Source: Chitinophagaceae bacterium 26-R-25 (GTDB lineage: Bacteria; Bacteroidota; Bacteroidia; Chitinophagales; Chitinophagaceae). From it: DNA of 64,000 nucleotides. Shown here in pieces: positions 10,395 to 18,628 of the stretch. The stretch covers positions 806,001 to 870,000 of the forward strand of contig JARWSJ010000002.1 of the NCBI GenBank assembly GCA_029906195.1, in the 5' to 3' direction. The translations under genes were made by a program, and so were the position numbers. A model generated the notes under the pieces. It saw nothing but the letters and a program-made list of their open reading frames with translations. It was not told where the DNA came from and ran no database searches. Positions within the stretch are counted from its first letter, which is position 1, and the number at the start of each line of letters is the position of its first letter.

Positions 10395-10540
10395 TGAGAG
10401 AAAGCACACAGATGACACAGATTGGACTGATTTACACTGATATTTTGATCATGTAAAAAACATAAAATGAGATTTATCTCATTCATAAATTATCTGCTTC
10501 ATCTTAACCTATCATCAGGATCTTAAAAATCTGCGTTCTT
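10395..10540. repeat. Degenerate intergenic repeat, family H-like
   Basis: The right end reads ATCTTAAAAATCTGCGTTC, matching the family H arms at 37251-37295 and 46329-46390. The left end has ACACAGATGACACAGATT, a weak counterpart. The arms are much less perfect than in the other members. It fills the gap between the second GH51 and third GH43 genes. Confidence 0.5.
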
Positions 10541-10543
10541 ATT

Positions 10544-11515
10544 ATGAAAAAGGTTTTGCTACTTGGTTTGTTAGCCATCTCGACGCTGGCAAATGCACAA
10601 AAGTTAGAAACAAACATTTCTGTACATGATCCTGTCATTATCAAACAGGATAGCGTGTATTATATTTTTTGCACCGGCATGGGCATTTCTGTTTGGTCGT
10701 CGACGAACATGAAAGAATGGAAAAAGGAAAAACCTGTTTTTGAGAAAGCTCCGCAATGGGCCGTGGATGCGGTTCCTGGCTTTAAGGGACATGTCTGGGC
10801 GCCCGATATCAGCTTTCACAACGGCATGTATTATTTGTATTACGCAGTTTCGGCATTTGGGAAAAACACTTCTTGTATTGGCCTGGCCATAAACAAAACA
10901 TTAGATCCCCGCTCTCCAAATTACAAATGGACAGATCTTGGAAAAGTAATTCAATCTGTTCCCAACAGAGACATGTGGAACGCGATTGATCCGAATTTGA
11001 TAGTGGATGAAAATAAAATAGCGTGGCTGGATTTCGGTTCATTTTGGGATGGCATAAAACTGGTGAGGCTGGATAGCAGCTTGCAGAAAGTCGCACAACC
11101 TGAAGAGTGGCATTCACTTGCATCTCGTCCAAGAAGTTCTGCGGCGGATTCATCCGCGGGAGATGGTGCCATTGAGGCTCCGTTTATTTTCAGGAGAGGA
11201 AAATATTATTACCTCTTTGTTTCGTTTGACTATTGTTGTCGCGGTCCCAAGAGCACTTACAAAATGATGGTTGGCAGAAGCGAAAAAATAGCCGGCCCAT
11301 ACCTCGACAAAGACAATAAAGACATGGCGCTCGGCGGCGGCTCATTGTTGTTGCAAGGCGATAGTAATTGGTACGGCGTTGGTCATAATGCCGTTGCAAC
11401 ATTTGACAGCAAAGATTATCTCATCTTCCACGGCTACGATGCCCACGACAATGGAAAACCAAAGCTCCGAATTGAAGAGCTAACTTGGTTAAACGACTGG
11501 CCGGAGGTCAAATAG
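10544..11515 (+). CDS. GH43 arabinan endo-1,5-alpha-L-arabinosidase (secreted)
   Basis: A 323-residue single-domain GH43 enzyme with a signal peptide ending ANAQ. Base D29 in VHDPVI, modulator D149 in AIDPNL and acid E211 in IEAPFI are all present. HVWAPDIS, LYYAVS and FDYCCRG are typical of small endo-arabinanases. Unlike the GH43 at 6778 it is not a lipoprotein, so it is probably periplasmic, acting on imported oligosaccharides (inference). It ends the visible utilisation locus. No hybrid two-component sensor, AraC regulator, or arabinose isomerase or kinase gene lies in the window, so those would have to be left of the edge or elsewhere. Confidence 0.9.
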   Translation: MKKVLLLGLLAISTLANAQKLETNISVHDPVIIKQDSVYYIFCTGMGISVWSSTNMKEWKKEKPVFEKAPQWAVDAVPGFKGHVWAPDISFHNGMYYLYYAVSAFGKNTSCIGLAINKTLDPRSPNYKWTDLGKVIQSVPNRDMWNAIDPNLIVDENKIAWLDFGSFWDGIKLVRLDSSLQKVAQPEEWHSLASRPRSSAADSSAGDGAIEAPFIFRRGKYYYLFVSFDYCCRGPKSTYKMMVGRSEKIAGPYLDKDNKDMALGGGSLLLQGDSNWYGVGHNAVATFDSKDYLIFHGYDAHDNGKPKLRIEELTWLNDWPEVK

Positions 11516-11620
11516 TTTTTCTACCACTAAGGCACTAAGTGCACTGAGCTCCACTAAGGGGTCGCTGAAATTAAAATCATTCTTAGTGAAACTTAGTGTA
11601 CTTAGTGGCTTAGTGGTAAA
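11516..11620. repeat. Intergenic inverted-repeat element, family B
   Basis: The left arm holds CTACCACTAAGGCACTAAG and the right arm holds ACTTAGTGGCTTAGTGGTA. The arms are about 80 percent reverse-complementary over some 30 bp, with a loop of about 35 bp. The element begins at the stop codon of the GH43 gene. Related arms occur at 42205-42298 and 51651-51701. Confidence 0.85.
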
Positions 11621-11640
11621 TCTGCGTCTTGCCCAGAAAC

Positions 11641-11664
11641 TAATTCCTGATTCCTGATTCCTGC
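11641..11664. repeat. Family C repeat arm (TTCCTGA units)
   Basis: Three tandem copies of TTCCTGA-like units lie directly beside the family B element, with no complementary arm nearby. The rest of the 296 bp gap shows only a weak TAACTTTA box at 11761-11768 before the next gene. Confidence 0.65.
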
Positions 11665-11811
11665 ATCATCGACTAAATCATTTCATCGCACAACTCCCGC
11701 AATCTATCTCTCATTTCCTCATCTTCCGCTATTTATAAAAATTAAGGGTTTGCCGTCGAATAACTTTACACGACTAAACAACACTGACCTTAATTTTTAA
11801 AATGAGTCATT

Positions 11812-12153
11812 ATGAAAAAGATGCTCCTGATCCTGGCGATCCTTATTACTGCTACTGGTTTCAAAGCGAAAGCGCAAGACGAAAGCCCAGCTAAAACTCC
11901 AAAATGGATATCTGATAAAGGCTATTGGGTTCTCGAAGACAACAAAAAAGGAAATTCATTTTCCGTTATCAACTTTTATAACAATGACAATCAACTCGTT
12001 TACAGGGAAAAATTGATCGGCACCTCATTAAACATCAATAAGAAGAAAACGCTGATGAAGCTGAAAGATGCCCTTGAAGCATCCATCGTAGCGTGGGAAG
12101 AAAATCATACGCTGAGAGAAAACGAAGCCATCGTAGCCAAAGTAATGCAGTAG
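11812..12153 (+). CDS. Small secreted protein of unknown function
   Basis: A 113-residue protein with a clear signal peptide ending KAQ near residue 22. The mature part is short and charged, with TPKWISDKGYWVLEDN and a helical C-terminal segment (MKLKDALEASIVAWEEN). I recognise no family. A TAACTTTA sequence at 11761-11768, one base off the Bacteroidota -7 consensus, is a candidate promoter. The stop codon TAG overlaps the first base pairs of a family K palindrome. The LytS/LytTR pair follows 200 bp downstream, but nothing ties the genes functionally. Confidence 0.7.
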   Translation: MKKMLLILAILITATGFKAKAQDESPAKTPKWISDKGYWVLEDNKKGNSFSVINFYNNDNQLVYREKLIGTSLNINKKKTLMKLKDALEASIVAWEENHTLRENEAIVAKVMQ

Positions 12154-12232
12154 AGACAAGGCACCGCCTTGTCTTCGCCCGTCCCCGAATTCAGATGCAT
12201 ACAGAGACAAGGCAATGCAATGCCTTGTCTGT
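12152..12232. repeat. Two tandem hairpins, family K
   Basis: Two adjacent palindromes share the stem GACAAGGC/GCCTTGTC: one at 12154-12174 with a 3-base loop, one at 12202-12232 extended by ACAGA/TGT. The first overlaps the stop codon of the small secreted gene. They are the same design as the pair at 40230-40348. Confidence 0.8.
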
Positions 12233-12351
12233 ACGGAGCCTAAGATTTTCTGTATACGAAAAACGAATTTTCGTCGCTAATCAGATATACCGGGTTTTCA
12301 AACGCTGAACAATTTTGTAACTTAGTAAGCGGGGCATAAATCCTTGTTGTC

Positions 12352-13485
12352 ATGGAAAAATATCCTCTCTTATTTTCGGACAAATACAAGTATACACGGC
12401 ATTTGTTGTGGTGGCTCAGCTGGTGGATATTCAGTGGAGTATTGTATTCATTTGGTTGCGCCCCAGCCACAGTTCCCTATACCGAAAGATTGTCCTGCGC
12501 AATGGTTGAATCGCTTTTGTTTCTTCCAGCTCACATTTTCATGGCTTACACTCTTATGTATTTTGTGGTGCCAAAGTTTATCCTGAAAGGAAAGTATCCC
12601 CTGGCTGCAATAATGGTGATTGTGGTAGTCGTTGCAACCGGAGTGATTTCAGCGCTGATTTCAAACTATATGGTAATGCCTTTTCGGAAAATGTTCTTTC
12701 CTGGTTTTTACACAGCTGCCACGAGTTCTGTTTATGCAACATTCTTTTTGTCATTCCTGGCGGGACTTCGCGGTGGTATAACCATAGGCGGAATGGCTGC
12801 TGCCATCAAGCTCATGAAATATTGGTATGTAAAAGAACAACGCAACCTGCAATTGCAAAAAGAAAACGTGGAGACGCAATTGCAGTTATTGAAAGCGCAG
12901 GTACATCCCCATTTTTTGTTCAATACGCTAAATAACGTCTATGCTCATACGCAGGAAGAATCGCCCATCGCTTCCGGTTTAGTACTGGGCCTTTCAGATA
13001 TGTTGCGTTATATCCTGTATGAATGTAACCAGCCATTGGTGCCGCTTAGCAAGGAAATTAAAATGATCAGGGACTACGTAAAACTTGAGACAGTTCGTTA
13101 CGGTAACAAACCAGACATCAATATTGATGTAGAAGGAGATGTAGATGAATACCAGATAGCACCTTTGTTACTTTTGCCGCTTGTTGAAAACAGCTTTAAA
13201 CACGGCGCCAGTGATATGCTGGAAAATCCCTGGATCAACGTGCACATTTATTTTGAAAAGAATGTTATGCATTTGAAGATCATGAACGGCAAGGCCCCAT
13301 CAAAATCAGTTTCAAAAGTTGGCGGTATTGGTTTGCAAAATTTGACAAAACGCCTTCAGCTTTTGTATGAAGGAAAATACCAGTTTGCTATCATCGAAGA
13401 TGTAGATGTGTTTGTTGTAAACCTTGACATTGAATTGCAAAGGCAGAAAGTAAACGTGCCAGCAGCAGCCCTAAAATACGCGTGA
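12352..13485 (+). CDS. LytS/YehU-type sensor histidine kinase
   Basis: A 377-residue membrane histidine kinase. Four hydrophobic segments occupy roughly residues 17-37, 52-74, 84-106 and 122-150. A short coiled stretch follows (LQLQKENVETQLQLLK), then the His_kinase domain with the phosphoacceptor histidine in HPHFLFNTLN. The N box is LPLVENSFKHG and the G box is GGIGLQNL. There is no recognisable extracellular sensor domain, so the membrane segments may sense directly (inference). The LytTR response regulator begins immediately downstream, and the two form a conserved two-gene system. The signal and targets are unknown. Confidence 0.93.
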   Translation: MEKYPLLFSDKYKYTRHLLWWLSWWIFSGVLYSFGCAPATVPYTERLSCAMVESLLFLPAHIFMAYTLMYFVVPKFILKGKYPLAAIMVIVVVVATGVISALISNYMVMPFRKMFFPGFYTAATSSVYATFFLSFLAGLRGGITIGGMAAAIKLMKYWYVKEQRNLQLQKENVETQLQLLKAQVHPHFLFNTLNNVYAHTQEESPIASGLVLGLSDMLRYILYECNQPLVPLSKEIKMIRDYVKLETVRYGNKPDINIDVEGDVDEYQIAPLLLLPLVENSFKHGASDMLENPWINVHIYFEKNVMHLKIMNGKAPSKSVSKVGGIGLQNLTKRLQLLYEGKYQFAIIEDVDVFVVNLDIELQRQKVNVPAAALKYA

Positions 13486-13487
13486 TT

Positions 13488-14222
13488 ATGAGTGACCCAA
13501 ATGTGATAAAATGCCTGGTGATAGATGACGAGCCGCCTGCCCGCAGCATACTAAAAAACTACATTGAAGCTATGCCGGCATTGAAGTGGGTAGGAGAGTG
13601 TGGCAATGCCATTCAGGCACTGTCGTACCTGCAGCAAAACGAAGTTCACTTGATCTTTCTCGATATAAGGATGCCGCAGCTAAGTGGCATTGACTTTCTT
13701 AAAACACTTAAAAATCCTCCTGCTGTAATTTTTACAACTGCTTATTCAGATTACGCCATTCAAAGTTATGATCTTGATGCGCTTGATTATTTATTGAAGC
13801 CCATACAGTTTGAGAGATTCATAAAGGCGATCAATAAAGTGCTGTACGCAAAAGGAAACAAGCAATTGCCTGAAGCGGCTGCAAATACAGATACTCCGGC
13901 TGTTACGGAAAGTTTTGTATACTTCCGCGCTGATAGGAAAATGGTCAAAGTGATGCTGCGGGATATTCATTATATCGAAAGCATGAAAGATTATGTAAAG
14001 GTCTTTACGGGCAGCGGTACCATCGTAACGCGTCAATCCATCATCTCACTCGAAGCCATGTTGCCCGGCAATTTGTTTCTGCGCACACATCGCTCCTTCA
14101 TCGTCTCCCTCGAAAAGATCCGCTCCTTCACCAACGAAGTCATCGAAATAGATAAGTCAGAAATACCGGTGGGGAAGTTGTATAGGAATAATGTGATGAA
14201 AATACTAGAAATTAGAAATTAG
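13488..14222 (+). CDS. LytTR-family DNA-binding response regulator
   Basis: A 244-residue partner of the preceding kinase. ATG 13488 lies 2 bp after the kinase stop. An in-frame GTG at 13482 would overlap that stop and is the alternative. The receiver domain has the acidic pair DDE near the N-terminus and the phospho-aspartate in FLDIRMP. Thr and Lys of the receiver fold lie in FTTAYSD and YLLKPIQF. The C-terminal LytTR domain covers roughly residues 140-240 (YFRADRKMVKV, FLRTHRSFIVSL). Its last residues EIRN and the stop codon are encoded by the family C arm that begins at 14206. Confidence 0.94.
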   Translation: MSDPNVIKCLVIDDEPPARSILKNYIEAMPALKWVGECGNAIQALSYLQQNEVHLIFLDIRMPQLSGIDFLKTLKNPPAVIFTTAYSDYAIQSYDLDALDYLLKPIQFERFIKAINKVLYAKGNKQLPEAAANTDTPAVTESFVYFRADRKMVKVMLRDIHYIESMKDYVKVFTGSGTIVTRQSIISLEAMLPGNLFLRTHRSFIVSLEKIRSFTNEVIEIDKSEIPVGKLYRNNVMKILEIRN

Positions 14223-14330
14223 GAGTTAGGAGTTAGAGTTGGGTGGCTCACAAGCTTCTTACAAAGCTTTTCTACGAGAAAGACTAAGCGCAAGAATTCT
14301 AATTCCTAACTCCTGATTCCTAATTCCTTC
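14206..14330. repeat. Intergenic inverted-repeat element, family C, between convergent genes
   Basis: The left arm (14206-14238) is GAAATTAG/GAGTTAG units and the right arm (14295-14329) is CTAATTCC/CTAACTCC units. They are strong reverse complements with a loop of about 55 bp. Each arm contains the stop codon of one flanking convergent gene, so both proteins end in Arg-Asn-stop. Confidence 0.9.
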
Positions 14331-15597
14331 CATAACTAACCCGCCAAATCTTATTGCTCGTATCATCCGTAATCAGCAACGACCCATCGGGAAGCACAAC
14401 AATGCCCACAGGACGCCCACGCACTTTTCCATGATCAAGGTCTTCAATGAAACCGGTTAAGAATTCTTCAGGATCGCCGGAAGGTTTGCCATCTTTGAAT
14501 GGAACAAACAGTACCCTGTAACCTGCGATAGGCTTGCGGTTCCACGAACCATGTTGTGTAATAAAAGCCCCATTGTGATATTTTTCAGGAAAAGCCTTTT
14601 TGTCGTAGAATGCAAGGCCGAGCGACGCCGTGTGCGAACCAAGCGGAACGTCTGGTATGATTGCCCGCTGCACAAGATCTGGCTGAACCTGCTCCACACG
14701 GGGATCAAGATGCTGTCCCCAATAGCAATATGGCCATCCATAAAAACCGTTTTCTTTAACACTCGTTACATAATCAGGAACGAGATTGTCTCCCAATTCG
14801 TCGCGCTCATTCACAGAAGTCCAAAGTGTCTCCGTGCCTGGCGCCCAGCCCATGCCGACAGGGTTGCGAAGGCCTGCAGCATACACACGCATCCCGGTGC
14901 CATCAGGATTGACCTCAAGGATATTGCCTCTTAATTTTTCATTCTCCAGACCTTTCTCACCGTGGTCCGTGCCCGAGCCAATGCCTATGTAGATTTTTGA
15001 ATTGTCTTTGTTGGTAATGATATTTCTTGTCCAGTGACGATTGATTTTTCCATCCGGAAGATCAAGCAATTTCTCTCCCTTCGAAGTGATTTTTGTAGCC
15101 CCGGTTTCGTAGGTGTAACGCACAAGTGCGTCCGTATTTCCAACATAGAAATGGTTGCCGATTAACAGCATTCCAAAAGGCTGTTTAAGCCCGCTTAAAA
15201 AAGTTTCTTTCACCTCAGGCTTGCCATCGTGGTCGGCATCGCGCAACAGCGTGATTCGGTTGGCGCTTTTCTTCATGCTGTTGGATTTGTTGGCGCCCAC
15301 AAACGCTGCTCCTATCTTTTCGAAGAAACCATGATGCGTGTTAGATTCTGCTACCAGTACATCGCCATTTGGAAGCACATACAGCCAGCGGGGGTTTTGC
15401 AAACCATCGTAATAAAGATCCACAGTAAATCCTTCCGGTGCGATTGGTTTTGTGCCGTCCTTCCAGGCTTTTACATTGCTGAAGTTCATGTGCGATTTAG
15501 TGGCGTTCGGTGGTGGCAAAGTGTCTTTTTGCTGTGCAAAAGACAGCAAAGGAGCAAGCGTCATAATCAATAAAATGTATCCTGTTTTCATGGTCAT
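14320..15597 (-). CDS. Sorbosone dehydrogenase-like six-bladed propeller protein (secreted)
   Basis: A 425-residue secreted protein of the quinoprotein glucose/sorbosone dehydrogenase fold. The signal peptide ends LSFAQ; a second ATG at 15591 is an equally good start. Family segments are GLRNPVGMGWAPGT, NERDELGDNL, GFYGWPYCYWGQ, HGSWNRKPIAGY and LPDGSLLITDDTSNKIW. Members oxidise sugars with PQQ, but many relatives are only propeller proteins, so activity is unproven. It is convergent with the LytTR gene. Its final GRN and TAG stop are encoded inside the right arm of the family C element. Confidence 0.85.
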   Translation of the reverse strand: MTMKTGYILLIMTLAPLLSFAQQKDTLPPPNATKSHMNFSNVKAWKDGTKPIAPEGFTVDLYYDGLQNPRWLYVLPNGDVLVAESNTHHGFFEKIGAAFVGANKSNSMKKSANRITLLRDADHDGKPEVKETFLSGLKQPFGMLLIGNHFYVGNTDALVRYTYETGATKITSKGEKLLDLPDGKINRHWTRNIITNKDNSKIYIGIGSGTDHGEKGLENEKLRGNILEVNPDGTGMRVYAAGLRNPVGMGWAPGTETLWTSVNERDELGDNLVPDYVTSVKENGFYGWPYCYWGQHLDPRVEQVQPDLVQRAIIPDVPLGSHTASLGLAFYDKKAFPEKYHNGAFITQHGSWNRKPIAGYRVLFVPFKDGKPSGDPEEFLTGFIEDLDHGKVRGRPVGIVVLPDGSLLITDDTSNKIWRVSYGRN

Positions 15598-15710
15598 TTT
15601 ATTTGAGGTTGAATAATAGTGGAGAAAGAAAATGATACAGATAGAGAGGTATATTCAAAAGGTATGCCTCGCCCATTGAACTTTGATTTTGCTTTTAAAA
15701 TGAGTAGTTT

Positions 15711-16178
15711 ATGGGTAAAATACTGTTTATGAAATGTAAGCTTCTATGGTCATTGTTATTGTTGATTGTTATTTCTGTTGTTTCGTTTAACGCAAACGCA
15801 CAGCAAAAAAGCAACACAAATGAATATTTTACTATCGAAAACTACTATAAGGTAAAATGGGGCTCTGCCGGCGAGTTCATCGATCTGTGGAAGAAAAATC
15901 ACTATCCTTTATTAAAGAAGGCAATGGAAAAAGGAGACATCATCAGCGTGACCGCATATGCTCCCATGCTGCATTCTGGTGAAGATACAAGATGGGATTT
16001 TCGTGTAACGATTGTATTTAAAAATGCAGCACTCGCTTTCGCAGAAGATCTTCTCGATCCATACAAAAAGCAGTTATATCCTGACCAGGATAAGCTAAAG
16101 AAAGAAGAACAACACAGGTTTGAATTGCTGCTTTCTCATTGGGATGTGATGGTTGAGCAATTAATAATTAATAATTAA
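15711..16178 (+). CDS. Secreted protein of unknown function
   Basis: A 155-residue protein with a long hydrophobic signal peptide ending ANAQ; the ATG at 15729 is the alternative start. The mature region contains YYKVKWGSAGEFIDLWKK and a charged C-terminal half, and could be an alpha/beta-barrel-like fold, but I cannot assign a family. A GAACTTTG sequence about 40 bp upstream resembles a -7 box with one mismatch. The last residues LIINN and the stop are encoded by the family M repeat. It is convergent with the VIT-family gene. Confidence 0.7.
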   Translation: MGKILFMKCKLLWSLLLLIVISVVSFNANAQQKSNTNEYFTIENYYKVKWGSAGEFIDLWKKNHYPLLKKAMEKGDIISVTAYAPMLHSGEDTRWDFRVTIVFKNAALAFAEDLLDPYKKQLYPDQDKLKKEEQHRFELLLSHWDVMVEQLIINN

Positions 16179-16303
16179 TAAAGAATAATTTATAGGGCAT
16201 CAGTCGTTTTTAATCGCAACTTCAAAACTCTCAAATTACATGGGGCCAATATTTTTAACAGATTGCAACACCTATTAATTGTTAATTATTAATTATTAAT
16301 TAC
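16159..16303. repeat. Intergenic inverted-repeat element, family M, between convergent genes
   Basis: Left arm: three AATTAAT/AATAATT units at 16159-16183. Right arm: four TTAATTA units at 16273-16303. The loop is about 90 bp and otherwise featureless. Each arm reaches into a stop codon: 16176-16178 on the plus strand and 16303-16305 on the minus strand. Confidence 0.85.
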
Positions 16304-17007
16304 TACGATTGAATCAATCTCGCAATACCAAACGCACAACCCGCAGCAAGGGCTCCGATAACGGTTACACGCAATGCCCCGCCCCAGGCATTTACACCGG
16401 TAATTTTACTTTTAAAGAAACCGAAGGCAAATAAACAGATGAGCGTAACAACTGCGGAAATTTTTAGCGCTTGCAAAGGCGTATCGATAAAGAAGTAAGG
16501 CAACAATGGAACAATGCCGCCCGCGACGTAAGAAAGGCCAATATTGAAAGCGCTGTTCCTTGCTCTTTTAGGATCTGGTTTGTCAAGGCCAAGTTCGTAC
16601 TTCATCATAAAGTCAACCCACTTTTCTTTATCTTTCGTCATCTCTTCAACCGCTTGCTCTTGCACCTCCTCACTAAGGCCAAGATTCGCAAAGAACTCTT
16701 TTACTTCCGCTTTTTCTTTGTGGGGAACCGTTTCCACCTCTTCATGCTCACGTTTCAACTCGGAGTTGTAATGATCGATTTCTGTTTTGCCTGCGAGGTA
16801 ACCGCCAAGTCCCATCGCGATGGAACCTGCCGCAATCTCAGCCAAACCTGCAATCACAATTAAGTGCGTAGAAGAAACAGCGCCACTCAAACCCGCTGCC
16901 AATGCGAATGGAACAGTAAGACCATCGCTCATTCCAATAACGATATCTGTAAGTATATCCGAACTCTGAAGATGTAATTCTTTGTGTTGGTGGTCGTGAT
17001 GCTCCAT
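16303..17007 (-). CDS. VIT1/CCC1-family Fe/Mn transporter
   Basis: A 234-residue integral membrane protein of the vacuolar-iron-transporter family, which exports Fe2+ or Mn2+ from the cytosol. The N-terminus is His-rich (MEHHDHQHKE). The first two membrane helices contain IGMSDGLTVPFALAAGLSG and AGSIAMGLGGYLAG, typical of the family. A long charged helical segment between about residues 85 and 145 matches the cytosolic metal-binding domain of VIT proteins. Three more hydrophobic segments follow. Direction and metal are inferred from the family. Nothing nearby suggests iron regulation. Confidence 0.9.
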   Translation of the reverse strand: MEHHDHQHKELHLQSSDILTDIVIGMSDGLTVPFALAAGLSGAVSSTHLIVIAGLAEIAAGSIAMGLGGYLAGKTEIDHYNSELKREHEEVETVPHKEKAEVKEFFANLGLSEEVQEQAVEEMTKDKEKWVDFMMKYELGLDKPDPKRARNSAFNIGLSYVAGGIVPLLPYFFIDTPLQALKISAVVTLICLFAFGFFKSKITGVNAWGGALRVTVIGALAAGCAFGIARLIQS

Positions 17008-17020
17008 AGAGTAAAAATAG

Positions 17021-17175
17021 ATTGAATTATTGAATCATCGAGTAGCTCATTAACTGAATAACTGATTAACTGAATAACTGAACTTGAAAATTGACCTTTC
17101 ATCAATAATTCAATTATTCAATAATTCAACGCCTCAGTTAATCAGTTATTCAGTTAATCAGTTATTCAGTTATTA
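17021..17175. repeat. Interleaved inverted-repeat element, family F
   Basis: Two arm pairs are interleaved in the order A-B-A'-B'. A (ATTGAATTATTGAAT, 17021-17035) pairs with A' (ATTCAATTATTCAATAATTC, about 17107-17126). B (TAACTGAATAACTGATTAA region, 17050-17082) pairs with B' (17133-17175). B' runs into the stop codon of rocD. The topology is pseudoknot-like instead of a simple hairpin. Confidence 0.85.
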
Positions 17176-18408
17176 GTCCAGCACTTTTAAGCTCTCTGCA
17201 ATAATCTCCACACATTCATCAATCTGGTCTTTCGTTATCACGAGAGGAGGCGCGAATCGTATTTTGTCGCCGTGAGTTGGCTTTGCAAGCAAACCATTTT
17301 CTTTAAGTTGCAAACAGAGATCCCATGCTGCCTCACGGTTGGCATGATCCACAACAATGGCATTCAGCAAGCCTTTGCCACGAATCAATTTGATATGAGG
17401 AGAATTCAATGCTTCGATTTTTTCTCTGAAATATTGGCCCATAGTTTCTGCATTCTCAGCCAATTTTTCATCTGTCAAAACACGCAATGATGCCATCGCA
17501 ACTTTACAAGCCAATGGATTTCCGCCATAGGTAGAACCATGTTCGCCGGGTTTAATAGTGAGCATGATCTCATCGTTTGCCAGCACAGCACTCACCGGTA
17601 AAGTGCCGCCACTCAAGGCTTTGCCAAGAATCAAAATATCAGGATGAACATTTTCGTGATCACAGGCAAGCATCTTTCCAGTTCTTGCCAATCCTGTTTG
17701 AATTTCATCTGCAATGAAAAGTACATTGTGCGCTTCACACAATTGTTTTGCTTTATTCAAATAGCCTTCCTGAGGAACCACAACACCCGCTTCACCTTGA
17801 ATTGGTTCTACTAAAAAGCCTGCAACATTTTTATCCTGCAATGCATTTGCCAAAGCATCAATATTGTTATAAGGAATGATCTCAAAGCCCGGTGTGTAAG
17901 GCCCGAATTTACTGTAAGAAGACGGATCGCTGCTGAAAGAGATCACAGTGCTCGTGCGGCCATGGAAGTTTTCAGAACACACAATGATCTTTGCTTTATT
18001 ATCTTCAATGCCCTTTACCAGGTAACCCCAGCGACGACAAAGCTTGATAGCCGTTTCCACTGCCTCAACGCCTGTGTTCATCGGCAATACTTTATCAAAA
18101 CCAAAAATGCCGGTGATCATTTTCTCAAACTCACCCAGCAAATTATTATAGAACGCTCTCGATGTAAGTGTGAGTTGTTGGGCCTGCTCAATTAATGCTG
18201 CAATGATTGCAGGATGGCAATGCCCCTGGTTTACAGCTGAATAGCCGCTAAGAAAATCGTAGTAACGCTTGCCATCCACGTCATATACAAAAACGCCTTC
18301 TCCCTTATTCAAAACAACCGGAAGCGGATGATAATTGTGTGCGCCATATTTTTCTTCCAGCGACAAATAATAGTTGGTCTGTTCAGTTACAGAAAGGGTT
18401 TGTTCCAT
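17173..18408 (-). CDS. rocD: Ornithine aminotransferase (ornithine--oxo-acid transaminase)
   Basis: A 411-residue class III PLP aminotransferase that converts ornithine and 2-oxoglutarate to glutamate-5-semialdehyde and glutamate, in arginine and ornithine breakdown. The PLP-binding lysine is in ILGKALSGG, preceded by [29 protein letters not shown] near the N-terminus and [16 protein letters not shown] are typical of RocD. The ATG at 18408 gives a full-length protein. No other arginine-catabolism gene lies beside it. The 264 bp upstream holds only small hairpins (for example CCCGC/GCGGG near 18496-18515) and no clear -7 box. Confidence 0.95.
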   Translation of the reverse strand: MEQTLSVTEQTNYYLSLEEKYGAHNYHPLPVVLNKGEGVFVYDVDGKRYYDFLSGYSAVNQGHCHPAIIAALIEQAQQLTLTSRAFYNNLLGEFEKMITGIFGFDKVLPMNTGVEAVETAIKLCRRWGYLVKGIEDNKAKIIVCSENFHGRTSTVISFSSDPSSYSKFGPYTPGFEIIPYNNIDALANALQDKNVAGFLVEPIQGEAGVVVPQEGYLNKAKQLCEAHNVLFIADEIQTGLARTGKMLACDHENVHPDILILGKALSGGTLPVSAVLANDEIMLTIKPGEHGSTYGGNPLACKVAMASLRVLTDEKLAENAETMGQYFREKIEALNSPHIKLIRGKGLLNAIVVDHANREAAWDLCLQLKENGLLAKPTHGDKIRFAPPLVITKDQIDECVEIIAESLKVLD

Positions 18409-18628
18409 GATAACAGTCTTTAAAAGTTGAAATAATAGTGCAGCACGCAGTTAGTGTCGACACAGTATTGGTGAAAAATAAACGATAGGTGAAATTGCCC
18501 GCCAGATGTAGCGGGTAGCACATAACCTAACCTCGATGATTGAGGAAATCAAGGTTGAAAGAAAGAAAATGCGGTATGTGAATTAGTGTTCTGATATGTG
18601 CAAGATAGGGAAATAAGTTGAAAAGGGA

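Noticed and set aside
17021-17175. CRISPR-like regularly repeated units
   Set aside because: Units are only 7-9 nt, degenerate and contiguous with no unique spacers, and no cas gene is present.
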